Positions 1-8,111 of a DNA stretch of 33,462 bases are shown piece by piece. The stretch covers positions 1 through 33,462 of the forward strand of contig JBOGEB010000022.1 of the NCBI GenBank assembly GCA_050743125.1. Direction: 5' to 3'. The notes below the pieces were generated by a model. It did not search any database, was not told the DNA's origin, and was given only the letters and a program-made list of their open reading frames with translations. The stretch is from JBOGEB01 sp050743125 (GTDB taxonomy: Bacteria; Actinomycetota; Nitriliruptoria; Euzebyales; Egibacteraceae). The position numbers and the translations under genes are program-made. Position 1 is the stretch's first letter. The number at the start of each line of letters is the position of its first letter.

Positions 1-172
1 GTCCATCCGACGCCTCCTTCGAGCTTGTCGGGCTCAGCGTAACGGGGCGTGGGCCGTGGCTTGGTCACACCGGCGCGTCGGCCGATCGATACACCTGCAC
101 CGCTCAACCAAGACGGCCCGCCCCACGTCTTAAGAGCAGTCGAGCGGGTCGTCAGTTGAGGAGGGCGGCGGG

Positions 173-715
173 ATGCGCAAGGTGATGGTGGGGCTGGCGG
201 CGGTCGCAATGCTGGCGGCCGCGGTGCCGGCGGTCGCGGCCTCGACGGTGCCGCCCTACTGCGGGATCCGCTGGGGCTCGCTGCCGAAGGAGGCGGGGCC
301 GCTGGTGCCGGGGCCGGTCACGAACGCCCGGGCGGGCCAGCACGCCTGCTACGACCGGCTGGTGATCGACCTGAAGGGCAAAGCGTCGGGCTACGCGGTC
401 GAGTACGTGCCGCAGGTCACCCAGGACGGGTCCGGCGCCCTCGTCCCGCTGCGGGGCGGCGCCAAGCTGCAGATCAGCGTGCGGGCGCCGGCGTACGACG
501 TGAACACGGGCAGCGAGACGCTCCCAACCGCGCGGTCCGAGCTGGTGAACGTGTCCGGTTTCCGGACGTTCCGGCAGGTCGCGGGCGCGGGTTCGTTCGA
601 GGGCTACACCGCCGTCGGGCTCGGTGTGCGGGGGCGGCTGCCGTTCCGGGTGTTCACCCTGGCGGGCCCGGGCGCTGGGTCACGGCTCGTGATCGACGTG
701 GCGCACCGCTGGTAG
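173..715 (+). CDS. Secreted AMIN-like domain protein
   Basis: A 180-residue exported protein. Residues 1-23 form a signal peptide: MRK, a hydrophobic core of Ala/Val/Leu, then a likely signal peptidase I site after AVA. There is no lipobox. The mature part carries the actinobacterial AMIN-like pattern: a Tyr-Cys-Gly start, then ACYDRLVIDL, YVPQV, an Asp-Gly-Ser-Gly turn, a mid-domain beta segment (LQISVRAPAYD) and a closing RLVIDVAHRW strand. Two cysteines (YCG and ACYDR) could form a disulfide. Members of this family are cell-envelope proteins of unknown role; AMIN domains in general target proteins to the envelope. The start is supported by GAGGAGGG about 8 nt upstream. It is followed by a strong hairpin and appears to be a single-gene unit. 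Function beyond export is not known. Confidence 0.8.
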   Translation: MRKVMVGLAAVAMLAAAVPAVAASTVPPYCGIRWGSLPKEAGPLVPGPVTNARAGQHACYDRLVIDLKGKASGYAVEYVPQVTQDGSGALVPLRGGAKLQISVRAPAYDVNTGSETLPTARSELVNVSGFRTFRQVAGAGSFEGYTAVGLGVRGRLPFRVFTLAGPGAGSRLVIDVAHRW

Positions 716-737
716 GTCACTGCGGGGGAGCGGGGGA

Positions 738-772
738 AGGATACGGGCACGCCACTGGCGTGCCCGTATCCT
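738..772 (+). terminator. Perfect 16-17 bp hairpin after the AMIN-like gene
   Basis: Left arm 738-754 and right arm 756-772 are exact reverse complements, which leaves a 3-nt loop once the innermost pair is opened. It starts 22 bp after the stop codon and has no U-tract, as is common for actinobacterial I-shaped intrinsic terminators. It could work on either strand. Confidence 0.7.
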
Positions 773-1208
773 CTCACCGCGCGGCGATCACGGGACGGGC
801 ACCCGCTGCTGAAGGAACCGCCGCGTACCTCGCAGGAGTGCCGGGCGGGGCATGACCACCCCGCCTTGTCCGGCTGACCTGCAACGTTCCTTCGGCTCCG
901 GAGGAACGTCTCCCACCTTCCCGGCAGCAGGACCGCATGCGCAAGCATGCTCTCAGAGCGCCGATTCAGCTCCCACGTGCTGCTGGTCTCCGCATGACTT
1001 GGATTTGGAGCGGCTGTCGCAGCGAGCTGGCTATCCTCCAAGCTGCGAGGTAACCCCGGTGAGGAACGCTTTGGAGACCGCCTTGACCGAGCGCTGTTCG
1101 GCGCACGCCGAACAGCGCCGAGCTCTGGACGTCCCTTTCGTCGCGAAACGCACTCGGGCTGCCGGTTACGCCCACTGTGGGGCGGACCGGGGCTTCTGCG
1201 GTGTCGCC
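773..1208. other. 436-bp gene-free stretch with several hairpins
   Basis: No reading frame here has credible coding character, and the long open frames on both strands have odd composition and no recognisable domain. Several inverted repeats are visible: 884-890 with 903-909; GCATGC-GCAA-GCATGC at 935-950, closed by a GNRA-type tetraloop; and 1091-1103 with 1106-1118 (13 bp, 2-nt spacer). CTCCAAGC and GCTTTGGAG form a further bulged stem around 1036-1077. The stretch could be a structured leader of the downstream lipoprotein gene, a small RNA on either strand, or decayed DNA. I could not match it to cobalamin, glycine, SRP, tmRNA or RNase P motifs. Confidence 0.4.
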
Positions 1209-1244
1209 GTGACACGCGCCGTGACACGCGCCGTGACACGCGCC
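1209..1244 (+). repeat. Three tandem copies of a 12-bp unit over the lipoprotein start
   Basis: GTGACACGCGCC is repeated exactly three times and followed by GTGCTC. Each copy encodes V/M-T-R-A and offers an in-frame GTG start, so copy number would change the number of arginines in the n-region of the signal peptide without shifting frame. Confidence 0.85.
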
Positions 1245-1739
1245 GTGCTCGTGCTCGCCGGGCTGCTGCTCGTCATGGCGTGCGGCTCGAGCGCCCCCGA
1301 GGCCGAGGCGCCAGGCACATTGCAGCCGTCCGAGCCGTTCGACGTGGCCGAGCTGACCCTGCGCGGTCCCAGCGGGCAGGCCGTGAGGGTGCCGGTCTAC
1401 GTGGCTGCAGCTCCAAGCGAGCGCCGGCGTGGGCTGATGGGCCGCACCCAGCTGCCGGCGTGGGCCGGGATGGTCTTTCTCTACCCCCACCCCGTCCGTG
1501 CGCCGTATCACATGAAGGACATGCTGATCCCGCTGGATATCGCCTTCTACGACCCCCAGGGCAAGGTTGTGCGGGTCCTCGACATGGACCCCTGCAAGGC
1601 CGACCCCTGCCCGCGCTACGACCCAGGTGTCGCGTTCGTCGGCGCGTTGGAGGTGAACCAGGGCTTCTTCCGCCAGATCGGGCTGCGCGAGGGCTGGGTC
1701 GTGGAGCTGCCCAAGGGCCTGCCGTCACCCGAGCGGTGA
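1209..1739 (+). CDS. DUF192 family lipoprotein
   Basis: The DUF192 domain fills residues ~50-170: RRRGLMGRTQLP, GMVFLYP, YHMKDMLIPLDIAFYD, VVRVLDMDPC, the paired cysteines of DPCKADPCPRYDP, and LEVNQGFF. This is the conserved pattern of small extracytoplasmic DUF192 proteins, whose biochemical role is unsettled. The N-terminus is a lipoprotein signal: arginine-rich repeats, LVLAGLLLVM, then Ala-Cys-Gly with the lipidated Cys at 1281-1283. The open frame extends upstream to 852 but that part is not protein-like. I place the start at the first GTG of the tandem repeat (1209); GTG at 1221, 1233 or 1245 are alternatives, the last leaving no positive n-region. No clear ribosome binding site is visible. 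A 44-bp perfect palindrome follows the gene. Confidence 0.8.
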   Translation: MTRAVTRAVTRAVLVLAGLLLVMACGSSAPEAEAPGTLQPSEPFDVAELTLRGPSGQAVRVPVYVAAAPSERRRGLMGRTQLPAWAGMVFLYPHPVRAPYHMKDMLIPLDIAFYDPQGKVVRVLDMDPCKADPCPRYDPGVAFVGALEVNQGFFRQIGLREGWVVELPKGLPSPER

Positions 1740-1761
1740 CGGACCCTGCGGGAGGCGCGCT

Positions 1762-1805
1762 TGTGGCCAGGATTCGTCACGCATGCGTGACGAATCCTGG
1801 CCACA
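1762..1805. terminator. Perfect 44-bp palindrome after the DUF192 gene
   Basis: Arms of 22 bp meet at a central GCATGC with no spacer. It begins 22 bp after the DUF192 stop and lies about 107 bp before the dnaK operator. It is best read as a bidirectional I-shaped terminator. A perfect palindrome of this size could also extrude as a cruciform or bind a dimeric protein. Confidence 0.6.
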
Positions 1806-1912
1806 CAGAACAGATTCGGGGGATGCGCTCGACCGCCTCGTCCGCTGGCTCGACGGGCGCCTGCCCCCAAACGCCACGGCCCATACGGAGCCCGTCGGCA
1901 AGGCGCATCTAA

Positions 1913-1933
1913 CTTGAGCCTTATACGCTCATA
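1913..1933. promoter_or_regulatory. HAIR-like HspR operator upstream of dnaK
   Basis: CTTGAGC, a 7-nt spacer, then GCTCATA. The left half is 6/7 to the HAIR half-site CTTGAGT and the right half keeps CTCA of ACTCAAG. The spacing is exactly the canonical 7 nt. HAIR is the known target of HspR, which is encoded at the end of this operon, so autoregulation is likely. The degenerate right arm would make it a weak site. Confidence 0.55.
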
Positions 1934-2028
1934 AGATTGCGCACAACCCCGCTCCCCGCTACTCTGGCAGCCGGTAAAGACCGTTCGAGATCATCGCCCG
2001 GGGGACCGGGCGTGGAGGTGGCAACGAT

Positions 2029-3884
<1,856 letters not shown>

Positions 3885-3885
<1 letters not shown>

Positions 3886-4466
3886 TGGCCGACACACCGG
3901 ACGCAAAAGGCCAGGTCGAGGCTCCAGAGCGGCTGGACGACGCGCTGGCCGAGGCGGAGCCCGTCCCGGTTGAGCCCCAGGACCAGCGCTCGGCGGAGGA
4001 GCTGCGCGCCGCGCTCGCCGAGGCCGAGCGGCTGCGGGACGACTACCTCGACCAGCTCCGCCGCGCGCGAGCGGACTACGAGAACCTGAACAAGCGCAAG
4101 ACCCGTGAGCTGATGGACGCGCTCGACCGCGGCGCCGCCGGGCTGGTCGCACGGCTGCTCGACGTGCTCGACAACTTCGCCCTCGCGCTCGACGCAGCGC
4201 GGGGCAGCGAGGACGAGCGTCTCGCCAAGGGGGTCGGCATGGTCCACGCCGGCCTGCTCGACGTCCTGGCGCAGGCGGGTCTGGAGGAGGTTCCTGGGGT
4301 CGGCGCGCCGTTCGACCCGAACTGGCACGAGGCGCTGGTCCAGGTCGAGGCTTCCGAGGCGCTCGGCGAAGCAGTGGACTCACCCGTCGTCGTCGAGGTC
4401 CTGCGCACCGGCTACCGTCTCAAAGGACGGGTGCTGCGCCCGGCCTCAGTGAAGGTCGCGAGGTGA
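3885..4466 (+). CDS. grpE: GrpE nucleotide exchange factor
   Basis: 193 residues. The acidic N-terminal tail (~1-45) leads into a long helix (SAEELRAALAEAERLRDDYLDQLRRARADYENLNKR), the dimerising coiled coil of GrpE. The C-terminal beta-wing domain contains LLDVLDNFALAL, MVHAGLLDVLAQAGLEEVPGVG, FDPNWHEAL and VVEVLRTGYRLKGRVLRPASVKVA, the family signature. GrpE dimers open the DnaK nucleotide pocket and release ADP. The GTG start overlaps the last base of the dnaK stop, indicating translational coupling. dnaJ follows after 3 nt. Confidence 0.96.
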
Positions 4467-4469
4467 CGA

Positions 4470-5636
4470 TTGCCACCACAGCGGGACTACTTCGAGAAGG
4501 ACTACTACCGCACGCTCGGCGTCGCGAAGGACGCGACCCCGGCCGAGATCAGCAAGGCCTACCGCAAGCTCGCCCGTCAGCTGCACCCTGACCGCCGGCC
4601 CGGCGACAAAGACGCCGAGAACCGGTTCAAACAGGTCAGCGAGGCGTATTCGGTGCTGTCCAACGCGGACAAGCGCAAGGAGTACGACCAGGTCCGTGAC
4701 CTCGTCGGCTCCGGCGGGCTCCGCGGCGGGTTCCCCGGCGGCGGAGGGTTTCCTGGCGCCGGCGGCTCGCGGAGCACCGAGGGCCTGTTCGACCTCGGCG
4801 ACATCCTCGGCGGGCTGTTCGGCGACTCCGGCCGCGGCGGCGCGCGGCGGCGGCCCGGAGGCTTTCGGAGCCAGCGCGGTCGTGACGTCGAGACCGACGT
4901 CACGCTGTCGTTCGAGGACGCGGTCGCTGGCGTCACCGTCACGCTGCGCGTCGAGGGCCAGGCGGCATGCTCGGCGTGCGGAGGCTCCGGCGCGAAGCCG
5001 GGGACAGCCCCGATCACCTGCCCGGACTGCGGCGGCACGGGGCTTTTGGCGGAGGACCAGGGGCTGTTCAGCTTCTCGCGTCCGTGCCCGAAGTGCGGCG
5101 GGACCGGGCGTCAGATCCTCGAGCGGTGCCCGACCTGCGGGGGCTCTGGTGTGGAGCGCCGGCCGCGCACGATCCACGCGCGCATCCCCGCAGGCGTGAA
5201 GGACGGCGCGACGGTGCGCCTGGCCGGCAAGGGTGAGCCCGGGGCGGGCGGCGGCCCGGCGGGCGACCTGTTCGTCCGCGTCCGCGTCGCTCCTCACGAG
5301 CTGTTCACCCGCCGCGACGACGACCTGTTGATCACCGCGCCGGTCACGTTCGCCGAGGCGGCGTTGGGGGCGGCGATCACGGTGCCGACGTTGGACGGGC
5401 CGGTCACCTTGAAGGTGCCTGCCGGGACTGGGTCGGCGAAGACGCTGCGGGTCCGCGGGCGGGGCGTCGCGCGTGGGGACGGCCGCCGCGGGGACCTGCT
5501 CGTCACCGTGGAGGTCGTGGTGCCGCGCCGGCTGACGAAGACGCAGCGCAAGCTGCTCGAGGATTTCGCGGCCGTTGACGACAGCGCCGTCCGCGGCCAC
5601 CTCGAGCGTCATATGCACACGCGCGAGGGGGTGTAG
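4470..5636 (+). CDS. dnaJ: Chaperone protein DnaJ (type I Hsp40)
   Basis: 388 residues. The J domain (~10-75) has the HPD tripeptide in ARQLHPDRRPG, which stimulates DnaK ATPase. A Gly/Phe-rich linker (~80-130) follows. Four zinc-finger repeats, CSACGGSG, CPDCGGTG, CPKCGGTG and CPTCGGSG, bind two zincs. The C-terminal substrate-binding domains run from about residue 225 to the end. The start is TTG at 4470: it gives the DYFEKDYYRTLGV N-terminus typical of actinobacterial DnaJ, it lies 3 nt after the grpE stop, and no better start exists in frame. Part of this gene (5493-5553) recurs exactly at 6882-6942 in a broken copy. Confidence 0.97.
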   Translation: MPPQRDYFEKDYYRTLGVAKDATPAEISKAYRKLARQLHPDRRPGDKDAENRFKQVSEAYSVLSNADKRKEYDQVRDLVGSGGLRGGFPGGGGFPGAGGSRSTEGLFDLGDILGGLFGDSGRGGARRRPGGFRSQRGRDVETDVTLSFEDAVAGVTVTLRVEGQAACSACGGSGAKPGTAPITCPDCGGTGLLAEDQGLFSFSRPCPKCGGTGRQILERCPTCGGSGVERRPRTIHARIPAGVKDGATVRLAGKGEPGAGGGPAGDLFVRVRVAPHELFTRRDDDLLITAPVTFAEAALGAAITVPTLDGPVTLKVPAGTGSAKTLRVRGRGVARGDGRRGDLLVTVEVVVPRRLTKTQRKLLEDFAAVDDSAVRGHLERHMHTREGV

Positions 5637-5639
5637 CCG

Positions 5640-6032
5640 GTGCGGGTGAGCGCGGTGTACATCATCTCGGTGGCCGCTGAGCTGGCGGGGGTGCATCCGC
5701 AGACGTTGCGGACGTACGAGCGCAAGGGGCTGATCAAGCCTGCGCGCACGTCGGGGGGCACCCGGCGGTACTCCGAGCGTGACGTCGCGCGGGTGCGGCT
5801 GATCCAGGAGCTGACGCAGGGTGAGGGCGTCAACCTCGCGGGGGTGCTGCGGATTCTGGCGTTGCAGGATCAGGTCGACGTGTTGGAGGCCGAGCTCGCG
5901 CGTGCCCGGGGTGAGGTCGAGCGGGTCCGCGCCGACGCGCGCGCTGCGCTGGCGGACGCGCTGCGCCGTGCCGGCACCGACCTTGTCCTGTACCGCCCCG
6001 GCGCGATCGAGCCCACCCGCCGCCGCCGCTGA
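5640..6032 (+). CDS. hspR: HspR, MerR-type heat-shock repressor
   Basis: 130 residues. The winged-helix MerR DNA-binding domain is YIISVAAELAGVHPQTLRTYERKGLIKPARTSGGTRRYSERDVARVRLI (shown here only as its known extent, residues ~7-60). Confidence 0.
   Translation: MRVSAVYIISVAAELAGVHPQTLRTYERKGLIKPARTSGGTRRYSERDVARVRLIQELTQGEGVNLAGVLRILALQDQVDVLEAELARARGEVERVRADARAALADALRRAGTDLVLYRPGAIEPTRRRR
5640..6032 (+). CDS. hspR: HspR, MerR-family heat-shock repressor
   Basis: 130 residues. The MerR DNA-binding domain spans residues ~7-60, with the helix-turn-helix AAELAGVHPQTLRTYERKGL and the wing SGGTRRYSERDV. Helix VRLIQELTQGEGVNLAGV follows, then a dimerising coiled coil (~75-105) and a basic tail ending RRRR. 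HspR represses the dnaK operon through HAIR sites and, in studied actinobacteria, uses DnaK as co-repressor, so free DnaK feeds back on its own synthesis. It is the last gene of the operon, with a GTG start 3 nt after dnaJ. A second in-frame GTG 6 nt later is an alternative start. No clear terminator follows, and a toxin-antitoxin pair begins 49 nt downstream. Confidence 0.95.
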   Translation: MRVSAVYIISVAAELAGVHPQTLRTYERKGLIKPARTSGGTRRYSERDVARVRLIQELTQGEGVNLAGVLRILALQDQVDVLEAELARARGEVERVRADARAALADALRRAGTDLVLYRPGAIEPTRRRR

Positions 6033-6069
6033 ACCCAGCCGTGGTATGTATGAGCTGTGGCCTTAGGGC

Positions 6070-6081
6070 TATACTCTCATC
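6070..6081 (+). promoter_or_regulatory. Leaderless-type promoter of vapB1
   Basis: TATACT at 6070-6075 lies exactly 6 nt before the ATG at 6082, so transcription would begin at or next to the start codon. No ribosome binding site is present. A convincing -35 is not visible. Confidence 0.6.
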
Positions 6082-6300
6082 ATGATTCGACGCACGACGA
6101 TTCAGATTGACGACGCACTCCTTGCGGAGGCGCAGCAGGTGCTGGGCACGAGCGGATTGAAGGACACCGTAGACAGCGCATTTCATGCGGTCATTCGAGC
6201 CGACCGGCGCCGAGCATTGGCGAGACGGCTGCGTGACGGACTCGGGTTGGACTTCGACGAGGAGACCACCCGCGACGCTCGCGCCTGGCGTGAGGCCTAA
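6082..6300 (+). CDS. vapB: VapB-family antitoxin
   Basis: 72 residues. The N-terminus IRRTTIQIDDALLAEAQQVLG is the ribbon-helix-helix type found in VapB/DUF2191 antitoxins, and KDTVDSAFHAVI is the second helix. The charged C-terminus (DFDEETTRDARAWREA) would wrap the toxin active site. It neutralises the PIN toxin encoded next and probably represses its own promoter. Its TAA stop shares its last A with the ATG of the toxin gene. The short leader and promoter spacing point to a leaderless mRNA. Confidence 0.85.
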   Translation: MIRRTTIQIDDALLAEAQQVLGTSGLKDTVDSAFHAVIRADRRRALARRLRDGLGLDFDEETTRDARAWREA

Positions 6301-6710
6301 TGCTGCTCGCCGACACCAGCGCCTGGCGCCGCAGCGCGCACCCTGCGCTGATCGAGCAGTGGAGCAGGCTCCTCGATGCCGACGAGATCGCCACCGCACC
6401 TCCAGTCCGGCTGGAGGTCCTCTTCAGTGCGCGCAGCGCCGCCGACTATGCCGCGCTGTCCAGTGAGCTCGATGCGCTGCACCAGCTGCCCTGCGGAGAT
6501 GACGCTTGGGAACGGGCCATGCAGGTACAGCGTCTGCTCGCCGAGCAGCACGCGCGGCATCATCGCAGCGTAAAGATTCCTGACCTGCTCATCGCGGCAG
6601 TCGCTGAGCTGGCAGGCGTCCCGGTTTGGCACTACGACGAGGACTACGAACGGATCGCGGCCGTCACCGGCCAGCCGACGCAGTGGGTGGCGGCGCGGGG
6701 CAGTCTGTAA
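6300..6710 (+). CDS. vapC: VapC-family PIN-domain ribonuclease toxin
   Basis: 136 residues, a normal VapC length. The PIN acidic residues are in place: Asp5 (MLLADTSAW), Glu39 (VRLEVL), Asp95 (KIPDLLIAAVA) and an Asp in HYDEDYERIA near 113-115. VapC toxins cleave specific RNAs in a Mg-dependent manner when the antitoxin is degraded. Translation is coupled to vapB by a one-base overlap. A diverged dnaJ fragment begins only about 4 bp after the stop, so this gene pair may have landed in, or been duplicated with, that remnant. Confidence 0.9.
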   Translation: MLLADTSAWRRSAHPALIEQWSRLLDADEIATAPPVRLEVLFSARSAADYAALSSELDALHQLPCGDDAWERAMQVQRLLAEQHARHHRSVKIPDLLIAAVAELAGVPVWHYDEDYERIAAVTGQPTQWVAARGSL

Positions 6711-6713
6711 AGC

Positions 6714-6942
6714 ACTGCGGCACGGGTCTTGTGGCCCAGACGTGCCCGGTCTGCGGCGGCTCCGGCGTGGAGCGCCGGCCGCGCACGATCCACGCCCGCA
6801 TCCCGGCCGCGGTGCGCGACGGCGCGACGGCGCGGCTGGCGGGCAAGGGGCGAGCCCGGGACCGGCGGCGGCGCGGCGGGCGACCTGCTCGTCACCGTGG
6901 AGGTCGTGGTGCCGCGCCGGCTGACGAAGACGCAGCGCAAGC
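6714..6942 (+). pseudogene. dnaJ fragment with internal deletion and frameshift
   Basis: The translation gives CPVCGGSGVERRPRTIHARI and then, after a +1 shift near 6850, GDLLVTVEVVVPRRLTKTQR. This matches the last zinc finger and two separated parts of the C-terminal domain of the intact dnaJ. The J domain, Gly/Phe linker, first fingers and 228 nt between two GACCTG motifs (5265 and 5493 in the intact gene) are missing. Bases 6882-6942 are identical to 5493-5553 (61 bp), while the upstream part is clearly diverged, so the copy is a mosaic. It lies tightly between vapC and the convergent relE gene. Confidence 0.85.
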
Positions 6943-6954
6943 GCGGCCAGGTTG

Positions 6955-7236
6955 TCACGCGCGGCCGCGATGGTAGGCGTCCGCGCGACCGACGACGTCG
7001 AGCACGACGACGGTGTGCTTGTCCTCGTCGATGCGGCAGCGGATCCGGTAGCTGCTGCGGCGGGCGACCCAGTGACCAGCGAAGGGTGCACGGAGCGGCT
7101 TGCCGACACGGCGCGGATCGTCCCGTAGCGCTCCGTCCAGCAACTCCCATGCCGCCGCGGCGATCTTGAACGGGAGCTCTTCGGTGAGGGCTCGACGAGC
7201 CGGCCGGGCGACGGTCAGCTCGTACCGGTCGCTCAC
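6955..7236 (-). CDS. RelE/ParE-family toxin
   Basis: 93 residues. The pattern YELTVARPARRAL, the helix with LPFKIAAAAWELLDGAL, DPRRVGKPLRAPFAGHWVARRSSYRIRCRIDE and VVVLDVVGRADAYHR is that of RelE-fold toxins, with the conserved Arg-rich strand and the closing R..YR motif. Members of this branch cleave ribosome-bound mRNA. The GTG start overlaps the TGA of the antitoxin gene by 4 nt (GTGA). Unlike the flanking vapBC pairs, this module is on the minus strand and faces the dnaJ remnant. Confidence 0.88.
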   Translation of the reverse strand: MSDRYELTVARPARRALTEELPFKIAAAAWELLDGALRDDPRRVGKPLRAPFAGHWVARRSSYRIRCRIDEDKHTVVVLDVVGRADAYHRGRA

Positions 7237-7526
7237 GCGGTGCGGGCCTCCCGCTCGGCGCGGGCGCGCATGAGCTCGGCCATCTCCTCGCCGGTGGACA
7301 CGTCACCAGCGGCTACTGACTCCTCGGCCTCTGCCAGTCGCTGACGGTCGGCGTCGCTCTCGATCAGCGCGAGCGTCTCCATGATGGATTCGAAGTCCTC
7401 GACGGCCAGCATCACCACGGCCGGCCGGCCGTTGACCGTCACCGTCACGGACTCATGGGTGGCCGTGATCTCACCGACCACCGCGGAGAGGCGGTTCTTC
7501 GCCTCAGCGAGCGGCAGCGTCTTCAT
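7233..7526 (-). CDS. Phd/YefM-family antitoxin
   Basis: 97 residues. MKTLPLAEAKNRLSAVVGEI, the strand VTVTVNGRPAVVMLAVEDFESIMET and the following helices are the Phd/YefM DNA-binding and dimerisation fold. The Glu/Ala-rich tail (residues ~60-97) would bind the toxin. It precedes its toxin with a 4-nt overlap. TAGGGT lies exactly 6 nt before the ATG. Upstream, GGC-containing inverted motifs around 7537-7565 could be the autorepression operator. Confidence 0.88.
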   Translation of the reverse strand: MKTLPLAEAKNRLSAVVGEITATHESVTVTVNGRPAVVMLAVEDFESIMETLALIESDADRQRLAEAEESVAAGDVSTGEEMAELMRARAEREARTA

Positions 7527-7532
7527 GCGTCC

Positions 7533-7538
7533 ACCCTA
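7533..7538 (-). promoter_or_regulatory. Candidate leaderless -10 element of the yefM/relE pair
   Basis: On the minus strand TAGGGT fits TANNNT and is followed by 6 nt and the ATG. A second candidate, TAGAAT at 7561-7556, would give a leader of about 20 nt. The choice between them cannot be made from sequence alone. Confidence 0.4.
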
Positions 7539-7839
7539 GGCCGATACTGGCCAAAATTCTAGCCAAACATGCGCGGGCAACCTGGCCACCCACGTCCCGT
7601 CTACTTGACAGGCGGTCACCGCCCCGATGCTCCCGACGGCTCAGCCGCCGCTGCCGTCTGACCGGTAACTTCGCAGGTAAGCATGGCGCTTCGCGTAACG
7701 AGCCTCCCAAGCTTGGAGGCAAACGGACGCCGACGCGCGTCCTCAACCCAGTTGCTTCCCCGTGAGCGGCCCGCCGCTGGACCGATCGGGCATCGCTTTT
7801 CCACCCAGCCTGGTTGGGCGATAAGTAGACGTGGGTATG
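7539..7839. other. Intergenic region between divergent antitoxin genes
   Basis: About 300 bp with no credible gene. It contains GGCGGT-C-ACCGCC at 7611-7623 directly after a TTGACA (7605-7610), and a near-perfect palindrome around an AAGCTT at 7702-7720. These could be operators or a terminator. I see no matching -10 for the TTGACA. Confidence 0.4.
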
Positions 7840-7857
7840 TCATACTCATTAGTATGA
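7840..7857 (+). promoter_or_regulatory. vapB2 -10 and overlapping operator
   Basis: TCATACT-CATT-AGTATGA is a perfect inverted repeat with 7-bp arms that covers both the CATACT hexamer (7841-7846) and the start codon (7854-7856). The hexamer ends 7 nt before the ATG, as in leaderless genes. A ribbon-helix-helix antitoxin bound here would block RNA polymerase directly. Confidence 0.6.
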
Positions 7858-8111
7858 GTAAGCGATTGCAGGTGCTGTTCGACGAGGCCGAGCTCCGGGA
7901 GATCCGCGCGATCGCCGACCGCCATGGGATGAGCGTGTCCGAGTGGGTCCGTCAGGTCGTCCGTGGGGCGCAGCGTCGTGAGGCCAGCGGCGATCCCGCC
8001 CGGAAACTGCAGGTCATTCATGCTGCGAGCCGCCACGCGTTTCCTACCGCGGACATCGAGGCCCTACTCGCTGAGATCGAGCGCGGGTACCTCCAGCAGG
8101 ACACGGAATGA
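7854..8111 (+). CDS. vapB: CopG-type (ribbon-helix-helix) VapB antitoxin
   Basis: 85 residues. SKRLQVLFDEAELREIRAIA is the RHH strand and first helix and GMSVSEWVRQVV the second helix. The C-terminal FPTADIEALLAEIERGYL is the toxin-binding tail seen in VapB partners of this toxin subfamily. The open frame reaches back to 7683, but those 57 codons are not protein-like. ATG at 7854 begins the conserved part and sits 7 nt after a -10-like hexamer. Its stop overlaps the toxin ATG by 4 nt (ATGA). Confidence 0.87.
   Translation: MSKRLQVLFDEAELREIRAIADRHGMSVSEWVRQVVRGAQRREASGDPARKLQVIHAASRHAFPTADIEALLAEIERGYLQQDTE

Noticed and set aside
840..1060. Cobalamin or other riboswitch on either strand
   Set aside because: Fragments resembling GGGAAGG and a GGAGACC box occur on the minus strand, but in the wrong order and without the conserved core helices.
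852..1208. N-terminal extension of the DUF192 open frame
   Set aside because: The 119 extra codons precede a complete lipoprotein signal peptide, have no domain or binding site, and lie over the hairpin-rich region.
5640..6032. A first draft entry for hspR given at zero confidence
   Set aside because: It duplicates the full hspR entry at the same position, which is the one to use.
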